From assembly GCF_003260195.1 (NCBI RefSeq), contig NZ_QEIH01000013.1:1-64000 (forward strand): DNA of 64,000 nt, read 5' to 3'. Source of the DNA: Lutibacter citreus. GTDB taxonomy: Bacteria > Bacteroidota > Bacteroidia > Flavobacteriales > Flavobacteriaceae. Positions 28,602-37,312 of the stretch are shown in pieces; position 1 is the stretch's first letter, and every line of letters starts with the position of its first letter. The notes under the pieces are model-generated. The model was given only the letters and a program-made list of their open reading frames with translations. It was not told where the DNA came from and made no database searches. The translations under genes and the position numbers were made by a program.

Positions 28602-30137
28602 TTATAATTTTATATTATATTTTGAATAAAAATTTTGAAATATATTTGTAACATTACTTTTTTCATATTTAGTTAAGCCAATAAACCAAACAACAATAAT
28701 AAAGGAGCAGGTACTAACTAAAAAAACTACTATAAACCTCCTTAAACCTTCTGATAAAAAATAATTAGGAATAAGTGCTATTAAATATATTATTAGAAAA
28801 GAAAAAACACTTTTAATTACTACAGTCTCTATAAACTCCTTAATTGATAAGCCACATTCTATTTTTCCAAAATATAGAGTAATTAATGCATTACAAATAG
28901 CGTAAATGATAAATACGATATATAATGTATTAGGTGGATAACCAAAAGAAAATAATATATAACCAACTACTAAAGGTAAAAAATTGAGGATTGCAGTATA
29001 TGTTTGAAATTTTTTAATATTTCCAACAGCAGCAATTGAAGATGCTAATGTAAGAAAGAGCTGTTCTATTAAATTTCTCACCAACAATAATTGACAAAAT
29101 AAAATAGCATATTCGGGTACTTTTTTTAACCAAAACCCAAAAATATAAGGCATTTCTAATATCACAGGTACGTAAAAAATGGTTAAAAGAAAAAAGGAAA
29201 CCTTACTTCCAATAAATGAAGCTTTTAACATTAATTTTCTATCACCTGCCCCTTCACTTTTAACTATCATAGGGTTTAACGCCTTAAGCATAGTCCTAGC
29301 AAAAGTCCCCAATTGCCCGCTTATCTGCGCCGAAACACCTTGTGCAGCATTTACTGCAGTACCAAAAAACATATTAATTACAATACCTTGACCATAATTT
29401 GTAATTAAACTACTGGAAGAACCTAAAAAGCTCCAGCCAGCAAAATTGGTCATTTCTTTAAATAATGGTTTATTAAAATATTTTTTAAAATTAATGGTAA
29501 CTTCTTTATATGTCCTGTGACAATATATTTGTCTAAGAATTAATAAAAACACAGACAAACAAGCCATTAAAAGCCCATAAATGTATAATTTATCTGAACT
29601 AGTATTGGTAATAAATAAGGCTATTACTAATTTTAAAACTGTATCAATAATACGCAAAATTGCCACTAACAACATGTTTTCGTGCGCATTGATTATTGCA
29701 TCATACGGAACAGATATAATAGTAAAGAAAGTACTTACTATTAAAAATTGATAAATAAGTTTGGCAACATCTAAACGCTCTATATCTATCTTTAAAATAC
29801 CATCAAATAAAAAATAACCTACCATTTCTAATAAAATAACTACAGCAATGGCAATAAAAAAATGTAATATCAAACTAATATTAAAAATATTTTTTTGTTT
29901 ATTAAAATTTCCTTCACCTTGAGCAAATGACATAAACCGCTGCGAAGCTTGTGACATTGCCAAATTTAAAAATGTTAACATCGCTATTGCCCCGCCTACA
30001 ACATTAAAGATCCCAAAATCATCAGCTCCTAAAGCAGCTAAAATTAAACGTGTAGTATATAAAGACATCAACACTGTGATGGCCATTTGAACGTATAATA
30101 TTCCCGTATTTTTAGCTACGCGTTTTGCTTCTTTCAT
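28602..30137 (-). CDS. wzx: Wzx-type flippase (copy 2)
   Basis: The 511-aa MOP-superfamily membrane protein has the same layout as copy 1 (AKNTGILYVQMAITVLMSLYTTRLIL, FNVVGGAIAMLTFLNLAMSQA). It directly abuts the UDP-sugar dehydrogenase. Two flippases in one locus may mean two export substrates, a subunit pair, or a recent duplication that has since diverged. Confidence 0.83.
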   Translation of the reverse strand: MKEAKRVAKNTGILYVQMAITVLMSLYTTRLILAALGADDFGIFNVVGGAIAMLTFLNLAMSQASQRFMSFAQGEGNFNKQKNIFNISLILHFFIAIAVVILLEMVGYFLFDGILKIDIERLDVAKLIYQFLIVSTFFTIISVPYDAIINAHENMLLVAILRIIDTVLKLVIALFITNTSSDKLYIYGLLMACLSVFLLILRQIYCHRTYKEVTINFKKYFNKPLFKEMTNFAGWSFLGSSSSLITNYGQGIVINMFFGTAVNAAQGVSAQISGQLGTFARTMLKALNPMIVKSEGAGDRKLMLKASFIGSKVSFFLLTIFYVPVILEMPYIFGFWLKKVPEYAILFCQLLLVRNLIEQLFLTLASSIAAVGNIKKFQTYTAILNFLPLVVGYILFSFGYPPNTLYIVFIIYAICNALITLYFGKIECGLSIKEFIETVVIKSVFSFLIIYLIALIPNYFLSEGLRRFIVVFLVSTCSFIIVVWFIGLTKYEKSNVTNIFQNFYSKYNIKL

Positions 30138-31493
30138 TTATAAAGTAAGCGTGATTTTTAATCTTTCATCCTTTTTCCCAATCTGATAATATTCAAATCC
30201 CTTTTCTTCTAATTTGTAATTGTTGTACTGGTTTCTACCATCAAAAATAATAGGGGATTTTAATTGCTTTTTAATCTCTTCAAAATCAGGAGAACGAAAT
30301 TCTTTCCATTCTGTTAGTAAAATTAAAGCATCTGCATTTTCAACTGCATTGTATTTAAAGCTTACATAATTTATATTTTTAACACCCTTTAAATACATTT
30401 TTTTAGCTTCTCCTATGGCCTTAGGATCATAAGCATTTATAGTTGCGCCTCTTTTCACCAATTCATTTACTACATAAATAGCTGGTGCTTCTCTCATATC
30501 ATCTGTACCTGGTTTAAAAGCCAAGCCCCACAAACCAAATGTAAGCCCAGTTAAATCTTCACCAAAACGTTTTACTACCTTTTGGGCAATTACAAGTTTT
30601 TGTGCATCATTAACCTCTTCAACTGCTGTAATTACTTTTGCTTCATAATTGTGCTCTGCTGCAATTTTTTGCAATGCTTTTACATCCTTTGGAAAGCAAG
30701 AACCTCCATAACCAGCTCCTGGATAAATAAAATTATAACCTATTCTTTTATCTGATCCTATCCCCGTACGTACCATATTGGCATCTGCTCCAACTCGCTC
30801 ACATATATTTGCTATTTCATTCATAAATGAAATTTTTGTAGCTAACATTGCATTCGCGGCATATTTTGTCATTTCTGCAGAACGAATATCCATTGCTATA
30901 AATCGGTCATGCGACATACAAAATGGGGCATATAATTGCTTCATTTTTTCTTCTGCATCTTCATTATCTGAACCTATTACTACTCTATCTGGCTTCATAA
31001 AGTCATTAATTGCCGCTCCTTCCTTTAAAAATTCAGGATTAGATACCATATGAAACAAAATATTTTTCTCTCGTTTATCTAATTCATCTTGTATTGTAAC
31101 TTTTACTTTATCAGCCGTACCAATTGGAACGGTTGATTTGTCTACAACAATAAGTTCTTTCTGCATAGTTGCTCCGATTTCTTTCGCAACTGCCAAAACA
31201 TATTGTAAATCTGCTGAACCATCATCACCCATTGGTGTACCAACTGCTATAAATACAATACTGGCATCTTTTATTGCTTCTGGTAAACTATTTGTGAATT
31301 TTAAGTTCTTATTTTTTACATTCTTTAAAACCAAAGCTTCTAAACCTGGCTCATAAATAGGAAGGATTCCTTTTTTTAAATTTTCAACTTTTTCTGTATC
31401 TATATCTACACATGTTACTGTGTTTCCCATTTCTGAAAAACAAGTACCCGACACCAAGCCTACATAACCTGTTCCTATAATTACTAATTTCAT
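30138..31493 (-). CDS. ugd: UDP-glucose 6-dehydrogenase family enzyme
   Basis: The 451-aa enzyme oxidises UDP-hexose to UDP-hexuronate with two NAD+. The N-terminal Rossmann motif GTGYVGLVSG (7-16), VGTPMGDDGSADL (84-96), STVPIGT (120-126) and the catalytic cysteine in GYGGSCFPKD (Cys266) are all present. The C-terminal UDP-binding domain has LAFKPGTDDMREAP. The likely product is UDP-glucuronate for an acidic capsule sugar. UDP-ManNAc or other substrates remain possible because the family members look alike. Confidence 0.9.
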   Translation of the reverse strand: MKLVIIGTGYVGLVSGTCFSEMGNTVTCVDIDTEKVENLKKGILPIYEPGLEALVLKNVKNKNLKFTNSLPEAIKDASIVFIAVGTPMGDDGSADLQYVLAVAKEIGATMQKELIVVDKSTVPIGTADKVKVTIQDELDKREKNILFHMVSNPEFLKEGAAINDFMKPDRVVIGSDNEDAEEKMKQLYAPFCMSHDRFIAMDIRSAEMTKYAANAMLATKISFMNEIANICERVGADANMVRTGIGSDKRIGYNFIYPGAGYGGSCFPKDVKALQKIAAEHNYEAKVITAVEEVNDAQKLVIAQKVVKRFGEDLTGLTFGLWGLAFKPGTDDMREAPAIYVVNELVKRGATINAYDPKAIGEAKKMYLKGVKNINYVSFKYNAVENADALILLTEWKEFRSPDFEEIKKQLKSPIIFDGRNQYNNYKLEEKGFEYYQIGKKDERLKITLTL

Positions 31494-31577
31494 ATAAATT
31501 TTTTCTTTTTAAATAAATTTAAGCGATTAATTACTAGATAATTTCAGTATGATTAATTAAACTTCTTACAAACTTTT

Positions 31578-31997
31578 CTATTTATTATTTTCACGTTTAT
31601 GAACTTCCTTACGTAGTCCACTGCTTGAAAATCTATGATCTCTGCGATTAAAATATAGTTGAATGTCATTTTCTATACAATAGGATTTACCAGTATAATC
31701 TTTATGCTCATATTCATCTCCTATAATACGTAAATCAATTTTAAAAGATTTTAAAATATCTTCCAAATCTTGCTCTGTTGTATAAGGCACAATTTCATCT
31801 ACAAATTTGCAACCTTTTAATTGTATATAACGTTCTACAACTGTTTGAACCGGTTTATTTTTTTCTGGCCTGTCTATGGTTGGATCTGATTGTAATCCAC
31901 ATATTAAATAGTCACACTGGCTTTTGGCTTCTTCTAGCATTTTTATATGCCCAGCGTGTAATAAATCGAACGAACTAAAGGTAATTCCTACTTTCAT
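31578..31997 (-). CDS. TagD-like glycerol-3-phosphate cytidylyltransferase family
   Basis: The 139-aa protein has the HxGH nucleotide-binding motif (H14-A-G-H17 in DLLHAGHIKML) and, near the end, RFSSSGLRK, equivalent to the ISTSxLR motif of cytidylyltransferases. It resembles TagD-type enzymes that make CDP-glycerol. In this locus it might supply CDP-glycerol or another CDP-alcohol for decorating the polymer. The usual transferase partner is not recognised here. Confidence 0.75.
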   Translation of the reverse strand: MKVGITFSSFDLLHAGHIKMLEEAKSQCDYLICGLQSDPTIDRPEKNKPVQTVVERYIQLKGCKFVDEIVPYTTEQDLEDILKSFKIDLRIIGDEYEHKDYTGKSYCIENDIQLYFNRRDHRFSSSGLRKEVHKRENNK

Positions 31998-32213
31998 AAT
32001 ACTATTTTTTGTTTTTATTAAACATACTTCTACAAACTGCTTTTACTGTTTTAACTCTTTATTGCCATTATAAGCTGTGATAAAAACATGTTATTCTCAC
32101 TTTTAATTTTTTTATGCTTAAATTTTATTTTCGGAACCTAAAATTTAAGATTCGCCAGAGTTAATAAAAATCAGTGCAATATGTTGATTACTTTATATAA
32201 CAATTTTAAAAAC

Positions 32214-33164
32214 TTAACTCATTTTCAATTGTTTGAAAGAATCTTGATGTTCTAAAAACCACTTATAGGTTTCTTTAATACCATCCTGTAATTCTACTTG
32301 AGCTTTCCAACCCGATTTGTTTAGTTTAGAAACATCTAACAATTTACGCGGTGTGCCATCAGGTTTTTCTCTATCCCATACAATTTCACCTCTATGTCCC
32401 GTAATTTCCTGAATGGTTTCTGCCAATTGTTTAATAGTAATATCAGTTCCTGTTCCTACATTGTATAAATGTTCTGGCAAAATATTTTCTAATGTAAAAA
32501 GTACTGCTTTTGCTAAATCATCTACGTGTAAAAATTCACGCATTGGTTTTCCACTACCCCAAAGTTGAACAGAATTATTACTTATTTTAGCTTCATGAAA
32601 TTTACGAAGCATTGCGGGCAAAACATGAGAAGATTTTAAATCGAAATTATCAAATGGACCATATAAATTGGTTGGCATTAAACTTACAAAATCCTTTTTG
32701 TATTGATTGCGAATAAATTGACAGAGTTTTACACCTGAAATTTTAGCAATTGCATATCCTTCATTTGTTGGTTCTAAAGAACCTGTTAATAAATACTCCT
32801 CTTTAAGTGGTTGAGGTGACAATTTAGGATAAATACAAGAACTTCCTAAAAAAATGAATTTTGCTACATTATTAGTATGTGCTTCCTGAATTAAATTATT
32901 TTGAATTTGTTGATTCTCTAATAAAAACTCAAATTGATTTTCACTATTGGCTAAGATCCCACCTACTTTTGCTGCAGCATCAATAATAGCTACTGGTTTT
33001 TCACTAGCTATAAAGGAACGAACATCAGCTTGATTACGAAGATCAAGCTCTGCACTAGTTTTACCAATTATATTAGTATAACCAGCAGTGGTTAGAGCTC
33101 GCCATATTGCTGAGCCTACCATTCCTCTGTGACCTGCAATGTATATTTTATCTGTTTTATTCAT
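32214..33164 (-). CDS. fcl: GDP-L-fucose synthase
   Basis: The 316-aa NADPH-dependent epimerase-reductase has the Rossmann motif AGHRGMVGSAI (10-20), FLGSSCIYPK (105-114) and the catalytic Y137-x3-K141 (YAIAK), followed by MPTNLYGPFDNFD and REFLHVDDLA. It converts GDP-4-keto-6-deoxymannose, the product of gmd upstream, into GDP-L-fucose. The gap of about 215 nt to the next gene shows nothing notable. Confidence 0.93.
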   Translation of the reverse strand: MNKTDKIYIAGHRGMVGSAIWRALTTAGYTNIIGKTSAELDLRNQADVRSFIASEKPVAIIDAAAKVGGILANSENQFEFLLENQQIQNNLIQEAHTNNVAKFIFLGSSCIYPKLSPQPLKEEYLLTGSLEPTNEGYAIAKISGVKLCQFIRNQYKKDFVSLMPTNLYGPFDNFDLKSSHVLPAMLRKFHEAKISNNSVQLWGSGKPMREFLHVDDLAKAVLFTLENILPEHLYNVGTGTDITIKQLAETIQEITGHRGEIVWDREKPDGTPRKLLDVSKLNKSGWKAQVELQDGIKETYKWFLEHQDSFKQLKMS

Positions 33165-33312
33165 TGTTCTTTTGTTTAAATAGTATTGGATGATAAAGTA
33201 ATATATTAGTTAATATGACATTGCCGAAGTCTTGCTTTTTATTCTATAGAAACACATCTTTACAAAGACCTATACTTCTAACTTAAATATTTCATCTTCT
33301 CAATTCCAAACA

Positions 33313-34431
33313 TTATTCAAAATAGTTTAAGGTTTTGTATCCATTTTGTTGTAAATATTTATCTTTTTTCATTAAATCAATATCACCATGCATCATATCT
33401 TGAATTAATTGTTGCAAATCATATTTTGGTATCCATCCTAATTTTGTGTTTGCTTTTGTGGGATCTCCAATTAATAATTCAACTTCAGTAGGTCTAAAAT
33501 ATGCTGGATCTACAGCTAATACTTCTTTCCCTATTTCTACCTGATATTCTGAATTGTTACAAGCTTTTACATATGCTTTTTCTTCAATCCCAATTCCTTT
33601 AAACTCTAATTCAATTCCTACTTCAGCAAAACTAAGTCTCACAAATTCTCTTACTGAAGTTGTTTTCCCTGTTGCAATTACCCAATCTTCTGGTTCATCT
33701 GCTTGTAAAATCATCCACATCATGCGCACATAATCCTTTGCGTGTCCCCAATCTCGTTGTGCATCTAAATTACCTAAATAAACTTTATCTTGTAAACCTA
33801 AAGCTATACGTGCCGTAGCTCTTGTAATTTTACGGGTTACAAATGTTTCTCCTCGTATTGGTGATTCATGGTTAAATAAGATACCGTTACATGCATACAT
33901 ATTATATGCTTCTCTATAATTTACCGTAATCCAATAAGCATACATTTTAGCAACTGCATATGGAGAACGTGGATAAAAAGGTGTAGTTTCACTTTGTGGA
34001 ACTTCTTGTACTTTTCCATACAATTCTGATGTTGAAGCCTGATAAATTTTTGTTTTTTTCTCAAGACCTAATAAACGAACTGCATCTAAAATTCTTAACG
34101 TTCCTAATCCATCAGCATTCCCTGTATATTCAGGTGTTTCAAAAGATACAGCTACATGACTCATTGCTGCCAAATTATAGATTTCATCTGGTTGAATTTC
34201 TTGAATCAAACGAATTAAATTTGTACTATCTGTCATGTCTCCATAATGTAAAACAAAGTTTCTGTTTTCAATATGAGGATCTTGGTATAAATGATCAATT
34301 CTATCTGTATTAAAAAGTGAAGAACGTCTCTTTAAGCCGTGAACTTCATATCCTTTTTTTAATAAAAATTCACTTAAATAGGCACCATCTTGACCTGTAA
34401 CCCCTGTAATAAATGCTGTTTTCTTGCTCAT
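33313..34431 (-). CDS. gmd: GDP-mannose 4,6-dehydratase
   Basis: The 372-aa short-chain dehydrogenase-type enzyme has [10 protein letters not shown] (10-19), the Y158-x3-K162 pair (YAVAK) and the family's [20 protein letters not shown] and DYVRMMW. It dehydrates GDP-mannose to GDP-4-keto-6-deoxymannose. It follows manC by 12 nt, giving the pathway order manC-gmd-fcl. Confidence 0.95.
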   Translation of the reverse strand: MSKKTAFITGVTGQDGAYLSEFLLKKGYEVHGLKRRSSLFNTDRIDHLYQDPHIENRNFVLHYGDMTDSTNLIRLIQEIQPDEIYNLAAMSHVAVSFETPEYTGNADGLGTLRILDAVRLLGLEKKTKIYQASTSELYGKVQEVPQSETTPFYPRSPYAVAKMYAYWITVNYREAYNMYACNGILFNHESPIRGETFVTRKITRATARIALGLQDKVYLGNLDAQRDWGHAKDYVRMMWMILQADEPEDWVIATGKTTSVREFVRLSFAEVGIELEFKGIGIEEKAYVKACNNSEYQVEIGKEVLAVDPAYFRPTEVELLIGDPTKANTKLGWIPKYDLQQLIQDMMHGDIDLMKKDKYLQQNGYKTLNYFE

Positions 34432-34443
34432 AATTGTTTTTTT

Positions 34444-35442
34444 TTAATATAATAAATCTGAATTTTCTTTTTCTAAACTGTTGTAAATATCCTTAACTTT
34501 TTGAGAAACTTCTTTTTGTAGTATTAAATTGGCTGATGGTGTATGTACAAAAATTGCATTTTTAACACCTACAAATGCTGTATATAAATCTGAGCCAATT
34601 ACCATATTTCCACTAGCATCAATAGGATAGTCTTTTGATGCTAAATACTCATATAAAGATTCAAATGAACCTAAATCCGACCATTGAAAAGTTGCTGGTA
34701 CAACCTTAATTTTGGAACTTTTTTGCATCACTGAATAATCTATACTTATTGCTGGTATTTCTAATGATAAATTTAAATCTAAATTTCCATTTTTATTATG
34801 ATTCCACGCTATTTTTGCCTTTTCATAAATATCTGGGGTAAACTTTTTTATTTCTTCTAAAATAACACTTGCTTTAAAGCAAAACATACCACTATTCCAT
34901 AAAAATTGATTACTTTTTAAATATTCTTGTGCTTTTTCTAAATTTGGTTTTTCCACAAAAGAAAGTACTTCATCATCTTTATATTCAATATATCCATAAC
35001 CTGTTTCTGGTTTGGTAGGCACAATTCCAAAAGTTACTATAAAATCATCTTTTGCCTTTTCAACAGCATTTTTAATTGTTTCTTCATATGCCAAATGGCC
35101 TTCAATTACGTGATCAGATGGTGTAACAATTAAAATATCATTAACATCAGCTGCCAATGCAGCAAATACAATTGCCGCAGTTGTATTTCTGGGTGTTGCC
35201 TCTATAATATCTATATAACCTGTTTTGGTTTTTTGAAGAATTTCCCGACTCAGATGACAATTATCTACATTTCCAACAACTATAATATTGTTAACTAAAC
35301 CTGAATTTCTTTCCACAGTCATTTCGAACAATGATTTATTTTCAAATAAATCTAAGTACTGCTTGGGTTGACTTTTCCTTGATAAAGGCCATAATCTACT
35401 TCCAATTCCTCCTGTTAAAATTACATGTGTTATCTGATTCAT
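34444..35442 (-). CDS. manC: Mannose-1-phosphate guanylyltransferase
   Basis: The 332-aa enzyme makes GDP-mannose from mannose-1-phosphate and GTP. The signature GGIGSRLWPLSRKSQPKQYL (11-30) and FVEKP are present. It is the short form without the phosphomannose-isomerase domain, so isomerase and phosphomannomutase must be encoded elsewhere. It is the first large gene behind the leader terminator, about 25 nt downstream of the hairpin, so it is the first to benefit from antitermination. Confidence 0.93.
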   Translation of the reverse strand: MNQITHVILTGGIGSRLWPLSRKSQPKQYLDLFENKSLFEMTVERNSGLVNNIIVVGNVDNCHLSREILQKTKTGYIDIIEATPRNTTAAIVFAALAADVNDILIVTPSDHVIEGHLAYEETIKNAVEKAKDDFIVTFGIVPTKPETGYGYIEYKDDEVLSFVEKPNLEKAQEYLKSNQFLWNSGMFCFKASVILEEIKKFTPDIYEKAKIAWNHNKNGNLDLNLSLEIPAISIDYSVMQKSSKIKVVPATFQWSDLGSFESLYEYLASKDYPIDASGNMVIGSDLYTAFVGVKNAIFVHTPSANLILQKEVSQKVKDIYNSLEKENSDLLY

Positions 35443-35465
35443 TTTTTATTTTTTTAAGATAGTAA

Positions 35466-35523
35466 TATAAAAAAATAGGGTATTCACCTAACTAGAAATT
35501 CTAATTAGGTCAATACCCTATTT
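35466..35523 (-). terminator. Leader terminator (probable attenuator) before manC
   Basis: Arms of 25 nt (35473-35497 and 35499-35523) pair with only two mismatches and are followed on the minus strand by seven T residues (35469-35475 read as A). This is a textbook intrinsic terminator, placed within an operon 25 nt before manC rather than at its end. With a UpxY-like gene just upstream, it is best read as the target of antitermination. Confidence 0.8.
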
Positions 35524-35533
35524 ATAACTTGAC

Positions 35534-35543
35534 GTGGGGACAA
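35534..35543 (-). promoter_or_regulatory. TTGTCCCCAC motif in the capsule leader
   Basis: Read on the transcribed (minus) strand, TTGTCCCCAC lies 10 nt before the terminator hairpin. Its exact complement GTGGGGACAA forms the apical loop region of repeat core copy 1 when that is read on the minus strand. It could be a pairing site for that RNA or a protein-recognition element. Confidence 0.4.
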
Positions 35544-35568
35544 ATTCTTCATATTATATTATCAAATA

Positions 35569-35576
35569 CAAAACTA
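35569..35576 (-). promoter_or_regulatory. Candidate -7 element for a short capsule leader
   Basis: TAGTTTTG on the minus strand fits TAnnTTTG. Transcription would begin near 35562, about 20 nt before the TTGTCCCCAC motif and 40 nt before the terminator. No TTG -33 element is seen at the expected distance, so it may need an activator or be fortuitous. Confidence 0.3.
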
Positions 35577-35699
35577 CCTTTAGTTTTATTTAATTTATTG
35601 TTTTTTCCTAAACATTAAAAATTAATTTTAATTTTATACATCACACTTAAATATAATTAAGTTATAAGATGTACATTAATAATCTTTTATACTTATTAA

Positions 35700-35792
35700 T
35701 TAGAAATTTCTAACACTGCTAAAAACAACGAATGACCAAGTAATAGTAAATACTATTAACAGAACGAATAAAATAATTTGAGTTTTTTTCAT
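35700..35792 (-). CDS. 30-aa single-pass membrane peptide
   Basis: ATG at 35792 with an A-rich upstream region opens a 30-codon frame: MKKTQ, a hydrophobic segment (about residues 5-24, IILFVLLIVFTITWSFVVFS), then SVRNF and a stop. The positive-inside start and one helix are typical of real small membrane proteins. It lies between the antiterminator gene and the leader terminator and could act as a leader peptide or a membrane partner of the capsule machinery. No family recognised. Confidence 0.5.
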   Translation of the reverse strand: MKKTQIILFVLLIVFTITWSFVVFSSVRNF

Positions 35793-35818
35793 AATTTTTT
35801 TTTTAAAGTTTGTAATTT

Positions 35819-35855
35819 CATGGCTTCGCCACATAAATCACATAAATGTGATTTA
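35819..35855 (-). repeat. GGCGAAGCCATG element, copy A, with palindrome
   Basis: CATGGCTTCGCC (plus strand, 35819-35830) is followed by a perfect inverted repeat of 9-bp arms (AAATCACAT at 35835-35843 and ATGTGATTT at 35846-35854). In the transcript this lies 26 nt before the small peptide start. Copy B is upstream of the antiterminator gene. Confidence 0.55.
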
Positions 35856-35999
35856 CAAAATGCTTAGTTGATTGAGATTCTTGTTAAATAAAAACTTTAT
35901 ATGAACCTCTAATAAATTGATATTTTATAATAGGTTACTAATTCCAGTTTGTTTTATTTTATACAATTTTAAATTCGTATTAAATAAATGAACTAAAAT

Positions 36000-36467
36000 C
36001 TATCTCTTCTTTTGCATGGTAATTTTAAGACCTAATCCTTTCAATATTATTTGAACTCGATTACCATTCACCTCGTTTACAATTCCTTCTAGATTTTTAA
36101 AATGCCCTTCTTTAATTGTATATTTATCTCCCGGACTTAAATTTTGAAGTTTAAAATCCATTGTCTCATTTTTAATCCATTTTTGAATTTCGGTAATCTC
36201 TCTATTATATACTATTGCCGGTTTTCCTAACCAATACATATAACGAACAATTCCTTGAACAGAAAAAGCCTTACTACGTTCAACTTCTGGCAATTGAACA
36301 AAAACATAACTTGGTATTAATGGAACTGTTACTTTCTTCTTTCTATCTGACCATTGACGTGTTTCAACAATCATTGGACAATAGGCTTTAATTCCTATAT
36401 TACTTAATTCTTCAGCAACCCTCTTTTCCTTCTTAGGTTTTGTATATAAAACATACCAATCTTCCAT
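36000..36467 (-). CDS. UpxY-like NusG-family transcription antiterminator
   Basis: The NGN domain begins DWYVLYTKPKKEKRVAEEL and continues ITEIQKWIKN; a KOW-type C-terminal part follows (SPGDKYTIKEGHFKNLEGIV). I choose the ATG at 36467 (155 aa) because the domain starts immediately there; an ATG at 36503 would add 12 residues unlike the family. UpxY proteins load on RNA polymerase at the 5' end of Bacteroides capsule operons and prevent early termination. Its place upstream of an operon leader carrying a terminator fits this exactly. Confidence 0.85.
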   Translation of the reverse strand: MEDWYVLYTKPKKEKRVAEELSNIGIKAYCPMIVETRQWSDRKKKVTVPLIPSYVFVQLPEVERSKAFSVQGIVRYMYWLGKPAIVYNREITEIQKWIKNETMDFKLQNLSPGDKYTIKEGHFKNLEGIVNEVNGNRVQIILKGLGLKITMQKKR

Positions 36468-36603
36468 ATAACATTTAATTTTAGAATTAATAATAATTTT
36501 CACTTTTAAATAACTATGGAATTTTTAGATATTTCAATTGAGTTTACTAATTTTTAATCCCTATAATTATAAAATTTATTTAATCTTTATTTTTATTGAA
36601 TTC

Positions 36604-36643
36604 CATGGCTTCGCCCTGAAAGTCACATAATTTGTCTTTCTAA
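36604..36643 (-). repeat. GGCGAAGCCATG element, copy B
   Basis: CATGGCTTCGCC (36604-36615) is followed by an imperfect inverted repeat (AAAGTCACAT and TTTGTCTTT). It matches copy A at 35819, including the following TCACATAA. It lies about 140 nt upstream of the antiterminator start, in its probable 5' leader. Confidence 0.5.
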
Positions 36644-36680
36644 AAAATGTATATCTAATTAAATAGATACTATTAATTTT

Positions 36681-36780
36681 GGGGTTGTTGTAATTACAAA
36701 AGGGGTATTGCAACTACTAAAGGGGGTTATTAAAAATACTTAGGGGTAATATTAATTGCAGGGGGGGCAATTTTATGGGG
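36681..36780. promoter_or_regulatory. Phased array of six G-tracts
   Basis: On the plus strand, runs of 4, 4, 5, 4, 7 and 4 G begin at 36681, 36702, 36722, 36743, 36761 and 36777. The spacing is 21, 20, 21, 18 and 16 bp, close to two helical turns, so the tracts face one side of the DNA. In such AT-rich DNA this is striking. It lies upstream of the antiterminator gene and may be a multi-site operator; a G-quadruplex is another option. Confidence 0.5.
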
Positions 36781-37312
36781 AAGAAACTTATTTCAATCAA
36801 AATAACTTTCTTTATTTATTCTGTAAACATAATATTATTTTTTAATTATAACTAATTATAAAAAAAAATATTTATTTAAAAATATATGTTTTTTTACCTC
36901 CTACTCTTTATCTACGGCACTTCAAGGTCTTTCAACCTGTTAATTTAATTGTATAAAAAGGTAAAATACAATATGCTAAATAATTTTACTTATTGCTAAA
37001 AATTAAAAATTAAATACTATTTAAGATGAATCTTCAACCAATAGCGTGATACTAATTTACTTAAATTAAGTTAGAATATCAATTAAAATGAGAATAAATT
37101 AATTCTAACTTTATTAAGAAGAACAAAAAAAATTACTTCAACAATATATTTAACCTTCTTTTTTATGAGATTAAAAAATTGAAAAGATAAAATCTCATCT
37201 AGATTAGAAATTACATTTTCTCTGTCAATATGCTTAAATTGAAAGCATTAATCAATTTACCTATTTAACCATATTAAGAATAAGGTTATTATAAAACTTG
37301 ATATAGTACTAA

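Larger units (their letters stand above)
36504..37312. other. Intergenic region between capsule operon and eCIS operon
   Basis: This gap contains copy B of the GGCGAAGCCATG element and the phased G-tract array (36681-36780). The remainder, roughly 36800-37312, is AT-rich. It has one inverted repeat (ATGAGATT at 37165, AATCTCAT at 37191) that is not followed by a T-run on either strand. I found no clear terminator for the eCIS operon and no matching TAnnTTTG promoter for the antiterminator gene. Confidence 0.5.

Noticed and set aside
35835-35854. Palindrome AAATCACAT/ATGTGATTT as a CRP site
   Set aside because: Half-sites are in the reverse order (TCACA...TGTGA) from the CRP consensus; more likely a hairpin within the repeated leader element.
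37165-37198. ATGAGATT/AATCTCAT inverted repeat as eCIS terminator
   Set aside because: Long loop and no T-run on the minus strand side; too weak to call.
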